NCBI RefSeq assembly: GCF_029168945.1
Contig: NC_083601.1
Span: 37,065,660 to 37,129,659 of the forward strand
Source: Cannabis sativa
Taxonomy: Eukaryota > Streptophyta > Magnoliopsida > Rosales > Cannabaceae
DNA length: 64,000 nucleotides
Direction of reading: 5' to 3'
Of the stretch, positions 1 through 10,240 are shown piece by piece; positions within the stretch are counted from its first letter, which is position 1; each line of letters opens with the position of its first letter. The notes below the pieces were generated by a model. It was given only the letters and a program-made list of their open reading frames with translations. It was not told the origin of the DNA and made no database searches. A program made the position numbers and the translations under genes.

Positions 1-608
1 CACCGAATTCCAATAATCGAAGAGGAGGATGGAATATTTCAAAGATACTTTGAATTGACAGAGGAAATTAGTAACTACCGTTCATTTTTGAGGGGTCTCC
101 ATCTTCGTCTGTCTGCCATTACGGGCCATTAACTTGAATCTAGAAATCACTCTTCCCCTTCCCACTTAATCTTAATGTCTTGCAACGAGGCTATGAAACC
201 ATTAAACTCAAGATCATCTTCACCATCATCTTCGCCAACTAACAAATTCACTAATCAATGCATTGAGGCAAGTTTCTCACGATGGATTCTTCAACAGTTT
301 ACTCTACGCTCTTTAGAAGATGGCTCTCCAATGCCTGTGAACCAACCAATATTACAAGAATGGATTTTAGTTGGCGAAGATGATGGCGAAGATGATCTTG
401 AGTTTAATGGTTTCATAGCCTCTTTGCAGGACATTAAGATTAAGTGGGAAGGGGAAGAGTGATTTCTAGATTCAAGTTCATGACCCGTAATGGCAGACAG
501 ACGGAGATGGAGACTCCTGAAAAATGAACGGTAGTTACTAATTTCCTCTGTCAATTCGAAGTATCTTTGAAATATTCCACCCTCCTCTTCGATTATTGGA
601 ATTCGGTG
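1..608. repeat. Inverted repeat, 240-bp arms and 128-nt loop
   Basis: Bases 1-240 are the reverse complement of 369-608, ungapped (paired positions always sum to 609). I count about 10 mismatches in 240, so roughly 96% identity. The loop is 241-368. The left arm may continue beyond the window edge. The right arm is the 3' half of the minus-strand coding fragment at 291-875. The left arm is a second copy of the same coding stretch in opposite orientation, with a stop (TAA for GAA) in its frame. A transcript through both arms would fold into a long near-perfect hairpin. That fold follows from the sequence; transcription is unknown. Confidence 0.9.
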
Positions 609-875
609 AACATAGTCCATTGCTCCTTCAGCAAACTCCACATAACTCAAACTTTCACCAAAAATCATCCAACCATGGCGTAGAGGACTAAGCACTCCAC
701 CTTCATTATTTCTATACAGAACCTTATGGTAGGGCCATGGATATAGAACATTCACATCCCTCTGGTCTTCTTTAGGTATTGGAATGTCTTCTCTTTTATA
801 GTATATCCTATGCAACTCCGGGGTAAAACCCACATATTTCCATCTTTTCATTGTGTTCCTATTTTCCAGGAAAGG
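291..875 (-). pseudogene. Unrecognised gene fragment, one terminal exon
   Basis: An open frame on the minus strand starts just after a good splice acceptor (T-run then GCAG, reading 3' to 5' on the plus strand at about 876-886). It runs about 190 codons to a stop at 291. The protein is hydrophilic, with a WKYVGF motif, a tract rich in acidic residues (IIEEEGG) and a serine/proline run (SSSPSSSP) near its end. I do not recognise the family. No upstream exon is visible, because the bases beyond 920 belong to a duplicated piece of another gene. The last 80 codons lie in the right arm of the inverted repeat. The fragment is probably a displaced, 5'-truncated gene piece, though a real last exon cannot be excluded. 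Confidence 0.4.
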
Positions 876-920
876 CTGCAAAAAAATTACATTTGTAGCT
901 TATGTCAAATTACATCCATC

Positions 921-2790
921 TGGTAATGCATTAGCAATTTCTGCTTTTTTCATCTTTCTATGATCTTTCGAGATGTTGGACCTTACCTTTTTAGTATAAT
1001 TGGTGAAGGGTTTTAGCACATATCTTGGAGCAGCTCCCATTGTTGAATGTTTGGAAAAGCACCAGCCTAATGTAGTAATAACTTCCCGTGTTGCAGATGC
1101 TGCCCTATTTTTGGCGCCAATGGTATGGATTTTGTTTGTTCGAATACAAAATTAAATATTCCGTAGTTATTATTTTTTTTTGAAGGAATTAATTATCGTT
1201 TTAAGAAATTTCCAAGTTTTGCCGAGTAAGAAAAGAGTTTTTGTTGTGTTCCATCCAATCACATTCATTCCAGATATTACTCACTGTTTTAAAAAGCAGT
1301 GTCACGTTGCTGTGTATAATGTTCTGGCGCGCATGCAATGTAGCAGTGTTTCTTCCTTTCTTATACATCTGTGGAAAACTCTCACTAGAAATTTTGTAAT
1401 ATTGGGTAGTGAGATCCATGAATGGGTAATTTTATCAAAAAATTTCGTTCCATCTCTTGATTGTATTGTAAGCAACATAGCTAGAGTTATGCTTAGTTTC
1501 TAAAGAATTCTTCTGCTATATGAATAGATATATGAACTAGGTTGGAACTGGGACAGTTTGGAACTTCTAGCACAGGGGTCTCTGTCTGGCCATCTTCTAG
1601 AGTGTAGTTGTCAACTTACAGGGGGATACTTCATGCATCCAGGTGACTTGTGAACTTAGTTTGATCGACCTAAAAATATGGATAGTTGCAAGGTTCTTTG
1701 TGCTGGAGCAAAATCCTCCACTGGTTTGGTTCCCGAAAAGCTCCTGCAGTTGATTCCAAAGGTGAATTTTTTTTAAAGTTTCGGGCAGATTTGTATTATA
1801 ATAATGTAAATACATAAGCAGTAAATGGAGGATCATCCTCTCCGTGTACCATGCTTGTGCTTGAAAGTTTTATTTGGAGCTCGGGCGGGTGCGTAGTTAA
1901 TCACTAAAGAGAGCTTATCTTTCTCTTGCTACCAATGAAATACCTTGATTTAATAGTCTATACAATGATGGGAGCCACCCTTGTTATCTCTCATTGCTTG
2001 CGTTGGTCAAAGACCGCTCATAAGCTCCAACTTATTATCCTATGGTGGTACTAATATCCTATGGTGTTTGATTCTTGGTTAATTTAGCATGAATACCATA
2101 TCTAGTGTATGTGGTTGCATGTTTTAAATGTTTATATGCATTTTTTTTTATTTAAGTCATTTAAAGTGAGCGATTGCTTTTATTTTTTTTACAATTTTAG
2201 CCAGCGTCATATTCCATAAGGTTAGAGGAGTTAACATTTTATCAGTGTTTTTGCCTTCACTATTTGAGCATAGTGACTTGTGATCTTCTTTTTCTCTTTA
2301 CGACATTAGCCATATTTCGATTCTATTAGAAACCATTTTTGTGTTCCTTGGTGCTGGTGTCATAATTTTAGGACTGGTGTTCTTTTCTTATTTTTTACAA
2401 TCTTGGCCAGTGTCATATTCCTTAAAGATTATACTACCCGAAAAGAGTTTACAATTTATAACAATTGTTTTCCTTCAATATATAAGGATATATTCTCCTG
2501 TGACTTGTGATCTTCCTTCTCCTTTCTTTCCATTAAGAGTAAAAGTTGACTATATTTTGACTCTATTAGAAACCATTTTTCCGTTCCTTGGTTTGTGGTT
2601 ATACTTATACTAAGGATATGAATAGGCTGCAGAATTCCTGGTAGATAAGTTTCAAGATTTTGTTTGGCGCTATGAGGGAATAAAAACTTAATATTAAAGT
2701 ATTTCTTATTGTATTTGTTGGGTTGCGTATGAGGTTTCTGTCAGCAGAAGATTAAATCAAACAATGTTTTATGATTAAGCAAAATTTGTG
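921..2790 (+). pseudogene. Partial duplicate of the AtuA-domain gene, broken
   Basis: This stretch copies the intact gene at 4978-10240. Copies of its exon 6 (about 1009-1122) and exon 7 (about 1528-1642) keep their splice sites and frame. Exon 8 and the first part of exon 9 are deleted, with the join near 1674-1683; the rest of exon 9 ends at about 1761. Intron 9 is present and contains an internal direct duplication (about 2190-2330 and 2390-2600). Only the tail of exon 10 survives (about 2613-2635). A scrap of exon 4 with its following intron then appears out of order at about 2727-2780. Exons 1-3, 5 and 11-13 are missing, so no product is possible. The duplicate lacks the MITE-like insertion seen in the intact gene. 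Confidence 0.85.
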
Positions 2791-3024
2791 TAGTACTAGT
2801 ACTATTAGTTTGCCCGTAGAGATGAGTGTGCCAAGGTGTGATGAGACTTGGAATACTCAAACTCGATTCATAAATACAGCGTTCCTTTCCCAAAGTAATG
2901 ACAACTGATAAACTTGGTGTATCTTTTTAACCATAAAAATAAATAGAAATTAGAAAATAAAGAAACATAGAGACTAGGATAGGTAGTAAATGAAAATGAA
3001 AAGAAAATTCTATACTATTACTAA

Positions 3025-4335
3025 TCAAGTAGAAGAAGGTAAGGTAGGAAGTGGAGTTGGCGGGGTGAGACGAGTAAGGTGGAAAGGGATAGGAGCCGGC
3101 CAGCCGCCTTTAGATAAGGTGACCTCCAATTCCACTGAGGCAATCCGACGAAAATTAACAACATCATCTCTTTTGACTACGTCCAATATTTCTTCTACCG
3201 TTCCTTTTCTAAGGTTGTAATGAAAAACTCGTCTATACACGTCTGAAGAGGTGAACACAACGTCGCCATTCTCTGGATGAAAACACACGAACTCTACGTC
3301 CTTCACCGATGTTTTCCCTTCCTCTTCCCTACTGCTGTAACTGTAACTCCTCTCGTGCACCAAACTCCAAGACAACCCCTTCTTCCGCTCCTTACTTTCC
3401 CAAACTTTCCACGATTGTTCCTGCTTATTTCTATCGTGATCTACCTTAACTATCCGTAGACGACCCTCACTCACTCCCAGGAAGGGATCGGGTGTGGTTC
3501 TGGCGCCAATGTCTTTGGGGAGGTAAAGATGTTGACGTCTGCCGCCGAGGCCGACATCCGGTTCGAAGGCAAAGAGAATGAGGCCTTTAGAAGAAATCTG
3601 AAGCCAATAAAATTTCCCGTTGGAGAAAACGACCTCGTCTCTATATGTGCTACGAATACGCTTTAGTGATGAGTACTGCTTTGATCGTCTCCATTCTCCA
3701 GTCTCCGAACGGAAAATGGCCACAATGTAGTGAAAAGGTTCAGCTTCGCTTCTTCTGAGCATATCTTGAACAAGCAAAACCTTGAACTTGAATAATTTGT
3801 TCTTCTTATCTTCCTCGCATGACAATCCATATCTACCACAGATGGATGGTAATGGGGGCTTGGGAAGAAGGAACCATTGTTGGGTAAACGGGTTGCAGAT
3901 ATACAAGTTTGTAGGAGTACTATCGGTTGTCACAAGTAATAAATCGTTGAAAGAAGCTTCTACAGTCATTGATCCTGGCTCAGGAATAAAATTAAAATAA
4001 CTCTTAAACGACGACAGTGGTTTTCGGTCAACAATAGGAGGACGGGGCCTCATAATTCTTCGTGTATTCATGGACGAATCCACCTGAATCAAGAGCGTTG
4101 TAGCAGAACGTATTCTGCGAACAAATTCATCACTCAGTATCAGACCACGCCAGCGTTTGCAGACGAGGCTGCATTGGATAGTGGTTAACCGCTGATCGGA
4201 GAATCGTATCAGTATTTCGAAGAGTAAATCATCACTTATGCCGTCCATAATTTTAAAATTAGATGCACCACCATCATTCTCCTCCTCAATCATCTTAAGT
4301 TTCCGATTTGGTGGGTAGCTAGAGTCGCCGCCCAT
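3025..4335 (-). CDS. F-box protein, single exon
   Basis: A 436-residue open frame starts with ATG at 4335 and ends at 3025, with no sign of introns. Residues about 30-75 form an F-box (MDGISDDLLFEILIRFSDQR, then CSLVCKRWRGLI). By family knowledge this binds SKP1 and places the protein in an SCF ubiquitin ligase. The remaining 360 residues resemble the variable substrate-binding half of plant F-box proteins, with motifs such as LYICNPFTQQWFLLP and FVCFHPENGDVVF. I cannot assign a kelch or LRR type, and the target is unknown. The C terminus is proline-rich. Length and single-exon structure are normal for this large plant family. The promoter would lie in 4336-4600, shared head-to-head with the next gene. 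Confidence 0.85.
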   Translation of the reverse strand: MGGDSSYPPNRKLKMIEEENDGGASNFKIMDGISDDLLFEILIRFSDQRLTTIQCSLVCKRWRGLILSDEFVRRIRSATTLLIQVDSSMNTRRIMRPRPPIVDRKPLSSFKSYFNFIPEPGSMTVEASFNDLLLVTTDSTPTNLYICNPFTQQWFLLPKPPLPSICGRYGLSCEEDKKNKLFKFKVLLVQDMLRRSEAEPFHYIVAIFRSETGEWRRSKQYSSLKRIRSTYRDEVVFSNGKFYWLQISSKGLILFAFEPDVGLGGRRQHLYLPKDIGARTTPDPFLGVSEGRLRIVKVDHDRNKQEQSWKVWESKERKKGLSWSLVHERSYSYSSREEEGKTSVKDVEFVCFHPENGDVVFTSSDVYRRVFHYNLRKGTVEEILDVVKRDDVVNFRRIASVELEVTLSKGGWPAPIPFHLTRLTPPTPLPTLPSST

Positions 4336-4977
4336 GATGAGGGTAATATCAAATACTCATGACCTAACTCCTTTATTTATATTTATATTTTTTAAAAAAT
4401 AAAAATATCAAATAACGAATCTATACGCTTTTGGTATTTTCAAATAAAGATATTGTTATTATTTGTTTTTTATTTTTCTTTAGTACACGTAGACACGTAG
4501 TTATCCATAGTATCAACCAATTCCAATGACATTTAGTGACAAAGAAAGAGAAAGTAAAAAAGTTTGTTGTTTGGTATGTGCGGGAACTATCCATAATCCA
4601 TCCTCTGAATTTCCAGGTATCTATTGCTTTCTTTTGCTTTGTATATTTTTCCCTATTTTAATGTTTATCGCAAAGGTTAATACTTGTATGTTTCCTTTGT
4701 AAACTCATCATTAATAAATGGTTCTAATTTTCTGATCGAAACATAAATTAATGAGTCTTTGGATTAGTTCTAAAAAAACTTTGACACTTCCGTCTTATTG
4801 ATTATTTTTTTTTCGCTTCTTTTCATTTTGTGTAGCGATTCTGGGAATTTGTGGATCATTCACGTTTACAATATTACTGTTAATGCTAGTGGGTATTTGT
4901 CAGGACAGTCGTACTAAAACCTTCATCAGTTGTGCTTGTGCATAGCAATTTTGAATAGAAGTTTATTGAGTTAGCTA
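4336..4977. promoter_or_regulatory. Divergent intergenic region with leader of the AtuA gene
   Basis: This 642-bp AT-rich gap separates the minus-strand F-box gene from the plus-strand AtuA-domain gene, so both promoters should lie here. A plausible 5'-UTR intron donor (CCAG then GTATCT) occurs at about 4617, in a pyrimidine-rich context typical of plant leaders. No clear TATA box or known operator was recognised. Apart from the exon 1 ATG at 4978, I see no coding sequence. Confidence 0.35.
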
Positions 4978-7900
4978 ATGGAATCAGCTTCTTTAGGGGG
5001 AGTATCAGTAAATATGGAAACCCATGTCAAAGATGAGATTCACAACTGTGTGATTAAGCTGGTGATTTTTTTTAATCTCAGTACAGTTTTAAATGAATTG
5101 GATCTCATGTTGAATGAAGTGTAAGTTTTTTATGTCTGGGATTGAACTACAGAGAGAAAATCCCTTGAAACGAAGGGACAAGGTGTACATTGGCTGCGGA
5201 GCTGGCTTTGGAGGTGACAGGATTTTGGGCGCTCTTAAGTTGCTTCAAAGAGTTGAAGAACTGAATTATCTTGTACTTGAATGCCTAGCGGAGCGCACCC
5301 TTGCTGATCGGTATCAGGTTATGGTGTCAGGAGGTGATGGTTACGATTCCAGGAGTAAGTCTATGCTAATTTTAGCAGTTATGATGTGTTTTTCTTCTGT
5401 AAGTTTTGTCTGTTCTTGAAAACTGAAATTGTTATATTTCATAGAAAACATCTAAATGAAGACTTCATTCCATTGTGTAAAAGTAGGTTGGTCTTTTTGA
5501 ATGTTTACTCTGGTGTGCTCTATTATACATGGTCATACTCTTATTCATAACTTTAACTAGTCAGCTGTGTATAGGAGAGAAAAATTTGAATCTTGTATTT
5601 CCTTGCAATGCTATAAACACGCATTATTTGGGAGTTCTTAAATGTTAGAATAGTCAAGGAATCTTAATAACTTGTAAATTGTGAAAATAAGAGACATTAC
5701 GAACTACTGAAGGAGAACCTGTTTATTAGTAAACTCCTTTCTTTTCTATTTCCATGTTTCAACTTTCAACAAGTATAAACAGAGATTGACTTGTCTGGTA
5801 ATCCTAGATATCTCTTGGTTGTTTGTTGCAATGAATGTGTAGTTTCCGAGTGGATGCATGTGCTTTTACCTATAGCTATGGAAAGAGGAGTTTGCATAAT
5901 CACAAACATGGGTGCAAGTAAGATTACTAAATAAAATTTTATGCAATCAACAAACTTTTTTTTTTTCTTAAAAGAAATAGTTTAGATAAATGTTCTTATT
6001 ATTGTTTCTTTTTCTGGGCAGTGGATCCATGTGGTGCTCAGGAGAAAGTTGTAGAAATAGCCAGCAGCCTGGGACTGAACGTATCTGTGGGTGTTGCTTA
6101 TGAGGTTTTTGTCAGCAAAACAGGTATTTGTAGTCACTTTTAGGAGGATGAATTGGAGATGATACGTTTGAGATTTTATAAACACTAAATGCTTCACAAC
6201 ATTCAATTAAATCAAGGATTGTTTTATGATTTAATCATGTCTTTATTTTAATTGGATAAAACTTAGTTCTTTATCTGACCAAATTTACATTTTGTTGTCT
6301 GTGTAGGGTCAGGATCACCTCATGAAAAATCACATAACATGGAAGGTGTAAGGCTCTACTACCTCTAATTGTAACTTTGATTAGTAAATAATATTTGCAT
6401 CTCTGTAATTTGATATCATTGTGTGTAGTCTGTGGTACACTGATGTATGCTCCTCCTCCTGAAGTATCTATTTTTTGCTGTAAATTAAGATTGTAATCCA
6501 TTAACAATTTATACTATTTTCATCTTTCTGTGATCTTTTGAGATGTTGGACCTTACCTTTTTAGTATAATTGGTGAAGGGTATTAGCACATATCTTGGAG
6601 CAGCTCCCATTGTTGAATGTTTGGAAAAGCACCAGCCTAATGTAGTAATAACTTCCCGTGTTGCAGATGCTGCCCTATTTTTGGCGCCAATGGTATGCAT
6701 TTTGTTTGTTCTTATACAAAATTAAATATTCTGTAGTTATTATTTTTTTGAAGGAATTAATAATTCTGTTAAGAGATTTCCAAGTTTTGCCGAGTATGAA
6801 AAGAGTTCTTGTGTTCTTCCATACAATCACTTTCATTCCAGATAGTACCCACTGTTTTAAAAGCAGTGTCACATTCACTGTGTATAATGTTCTGGTGCGC
6901 ATACAATGTAGGAGTGTTTCTTTCTTTCTTAGGCCAACTCCAACGGAACACTAAAATGTCAAATTTGTTGAGATTTCACACTAAATTTATTCTAACCACA
7001 CTCTAAAACCTATCCAATATATAACATTGTTTATAGTGTCCCACTATTGTGACACTATAGGCTACACCAAATCTTTTTTTATTAGTGTTTATATTTAAAT
7101 AAATATATTTATAAATAAACATTTTGTATGTGTCTATTTATAATTTAAATAAAATAATATAATAATAAAAAATTATAGTTTTAGTATAATTTTTAGTGTT
7201 GTAATTGGAATAGAAAGGATTTGGTGTTAGAATTCTATCATTTTTGTATTGATTTCACACCAAATTTATACATCTAGAAATGATGTAATATTGGGTAGTG
7301 AGATCAATGAATGGGTAATTTTATCTTAAAATTCCATTCCATTTCTTGATTGTATTGTAAGCTACATAGCTAGAGTTATGCTTAGTTTCTAAAGAATTCT
7401 TCTGCTACATGAAAAGATATATGAACTAGGTTGGAACTGGGACAGTTTAGAACTACTAGCGCAGGGGTCTCTGGCTGGCCATCTTCTAGAGTGTGGTTGT
7501 CAACTTACTGGGGGATACTTCATGCATCCAGGTGACTTGTGAACTCAGTTTAATCAACCTATAAAATATGGGGTATTTGAAGGCAAAAACGTAACTTCTT
7601 ATATAAATATAATATATATGGTCATAGTGCTTTGTTTTTTTTCTTTTGTTTAGGGGACAAACGACGGGACATGTCTTTGTCTCAACTCCTTGATTTGTCA
7701 CATCCTTATGCTGAAATAAGTTCTGATGGAAGAGTATGTGTGGCAAAGGCAGAACATAGTGGTGGGGTCTTAAATTTCAGCACTTGTGCTCAACAACTTC
7801 TATACGAAATTGGGGATCCCAGCTCTTATGTCACCCCTGATGTGGTAAGTTTGTGTACATATAGCTCTATTCCGAATGAAATAGGAGAACAATAATTGAC

Positions 7901-10240
7901 AGGTATGGTTGTCTGTTTGTCCTTGAATGCAGATTATTGATCTTCAAAATGTTTCATTCTCTCCCTTATCTAGTTGCAAGGTTCTTTGTGCTGGAGCAGA
8001 ATCCTCTGCTGGTTTGGTTCCTGAAAAGCTCCTGCAGTTGATTCCAAAGGTGAATATTTATAAATTTTTCATAAGCAGTAAATGGAGGAGGATCATTCTC
8101 TCCATGTACCATGCTTGTGCTTAAAAGTTTTATTTGGAGCTCGGGTGCGTAGTTAATCACTAAAGAGAGCTTATCTTTCTCTTGCTACCAATGAAATTTG
8201 ATTTTTAAGCCTATACAATGATGGTAGCCACCCTTGTTATTTCTCATTGCTTGCTTTGGTCAAAGACCGCTCTAAGCTCCAACAGAATATCCTTTGGTGG
8301 TACTAATATCCTATGGTCTTTGATTCTTGGTTAATTTAGCATGAATACCGTATCTTGTGTATGTGGTTGCATGTTTAGAATGTTTCTGTGCATTTTTTAT
8401 TTAAGTCATTTAAAGTGAGCGATTGTTTTTATTTTTTTTTACAATCTTACCCAGCGTCATATTCCATAAGGTTAGAGGAGTTGAAATTTTATCAGTGTTT
8501 TTGCCTTCACTATTTGAGCATAGTGACTAGTGATCTTGTTTTTTCTTTACAAGATTAACCATATTTTGACTCTATTGGAAACCATTTTTGTGTTCCTTGG
8601 TCTGTGGTTATACTAATGTGCTGTGGTTATACTGGTGTCATAATTTTCAGGACTGTGGTTGGAAAGGATGGGGTGAGATATCTTATGGAGGATATGAGTG
8701 TGTTAAACGTGCAGAGGCTGCAGAGTTTCTGGTAGATATGTTTCAAGATTTTGCCACTGCTATTTATGTATATGATAGCCTATTCAAATGAGGGAAGAAA
8801 AACTGAATTTTGAAGCGTTTGTTATAGTCTTAATATTCCCTTGAAGATACTTATTAAAGCCTCGAAGTCATAATTGATTTACTTTAATTTTTGATGATTT
8901 ATTAGGTCAGATCTTGGTTAGAAGAAATATTGCCTGGCATCAGCAGTTCTGTATTTTCTTATATAATTGGCTTAGATAGTCTGAAAGCAACTAGCATTGA
9001 TGATGAGACTTCATCTTTAGCGGCTCGTAATGATGTAAGATTGCGTATGGATGGATTATTTGAGCTGAAAGAACATGCTATCCTATTTACTAGAGAGTTT
9101 ACAGCATTATATACGAATGGACCAGCTGGGGGTGGTGGTATCAGGTCAAGTCAAGTTCTTATCAGCTTCTGAACCTATTTCCCAAGTTACTTTGAACTTT
9201 GACATTTCTTGATGATTAATTATACTTAGATTCATCTCTAGTACTAGTAGCAATAAATCTTGGTTCTTTATTTTCATAACAATTGGTTTCCTGTGCTAAA
9301 AAGCGAATGAGAAGTTTCTTGAACTCACATATGTTGCTCTTGACGCTCATGAAGTTAGTTACTTACTGATCAGTGTCCTTGTAATATCAAATCCTAAAGA
9401 CATATTTAATAGGGATTGACCTTTTTGTATTCACCTTATATTATGAGATTTGTATTCCCTGATATCTGATTGATCATTTTCCACTGACTATTTTTATATT
9501 TGCTTCTCATTACAGTGTTGGACACAAGAGAGAGGTCATTCTTGAAAAACAATTGGTAATACTCTCTCTACCATATATCATATATCATATGTCATTCTCT
9601 CAATTTTTAAATTTAGTACTTGATATCTCCTTTTTCCACACCACAATATGAACTTCCGAGTTGTGTTTCTCTGTTTCCGATCATTCAGGTCGATCGTGAA
9701 CATGTTTCTTGGAGGACATCAGTAAAGCGCACTGTAGAAATGAAATCAAATCATTCAAAAGTTAGCTGTGAAAACCATATAAAAACTCCTGTTTTTCATG
9801 GATCCATAGCAGATGTTTCACTTTCTGAAAGTGACATCTCTCCTGCTCCCTCAGGCCAAAAAATTCCACTCTATGACATAGCACATAGCAGGGCCGGAGA
9901 CAAAGGGAATGACTTGAACTTTTCCATTATCCCACATTTCCCTTCTGATATTGAGAGATTGAAGTTAATCATAACTGCTGAGTGGGTTAAGGGTGTAGTC
10001 TCGGCTCTCCAAAACTACCCTTCTTATCTAAATTTGGATTCGGATGCCATTAACAAGAGAAAAAAGTGGCAGGATGAACATTTTAAGGTGGAAGTTTATG
10101 AAGTAAAAGGAATTCATTCTTTGAATGTTGTGGTTCGGAACATACTAGATGGCGGCGTCAACTGTTCTAGAAGAATTGATCGTCATGGAAAGACCATCTC
10201 GGATCTGATATTATGCCAGCAAGTAGTGCTGCCTCCTTGA
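4978..10240 (+). CDS. AtuA-domain (DUF1446) protein, 13 exons
   Basis: Proposed exons: 4978-5061, 5153-5354, 5843-5917, 6022-6123, 6307-6347, 6579-6692, 7417-7531, 7654-7844, 7933-8049, 8651-8731, 8906-9144, 9516-9555, 9689-10240. All join in frame to 650 residues. The N-terminal two thirds match the acyclic-terpene-utilisation AtuA family: [48 protein letters not shown], and [10 protein letters not shown] with GGYFMHPGD. The last exon carries the small C-terminal domain often fused to it ([16 protein letters not shown]). In Pseudomonas, atuA belongs to a citronellol/geraniol degradation cluster. The plant role is not established and no catalytic residue can be assigned. The exon 5/6 junction is the least certain: donor GTAAGG at 6348 and acceptor GAAG before GGTATTAGC. 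A partial tandem copy lies upstream. Confidence 0.85.
6932..7265. mobile_element. MITE-like insertion with TTA target duplication
   Basis: Intron 6 of the AtuA-domain gene contains 334 bp that are absent from the otherwise matching intron of the upstream duplicate, whose empty site is at about 1361. The insert is flanked by TTA on both sides (6929-6931 and 7266-7268), while the empty site has one TTA. The left end GGCCAACTCCAACGG resembles the ends of common plant MITEs. A TTA target duplication points to the PIF/Harbinger (Tourist-like) group. The right end does not pair well with the left, so terminal inverted repeats are degraded or the right boundary is imprecise. No coding sequence is present. 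Confidence 0.6.

Noticed and set aside
175..462. 95-codon plus-strand frame at the window start
   Set aside because: It runs through the left arm, loop and right arm of the inverted repeat, so its ends read antisense to the coding fragment. It is a product of the duplication, not a gene.
1180..1503. 107-codon frame in the upstream duplicate
   Set aside because: It lies in a copy of intron 6 of the AtuA-domain gene and matches no protein; the matching stretch in the intact gene is intronic.
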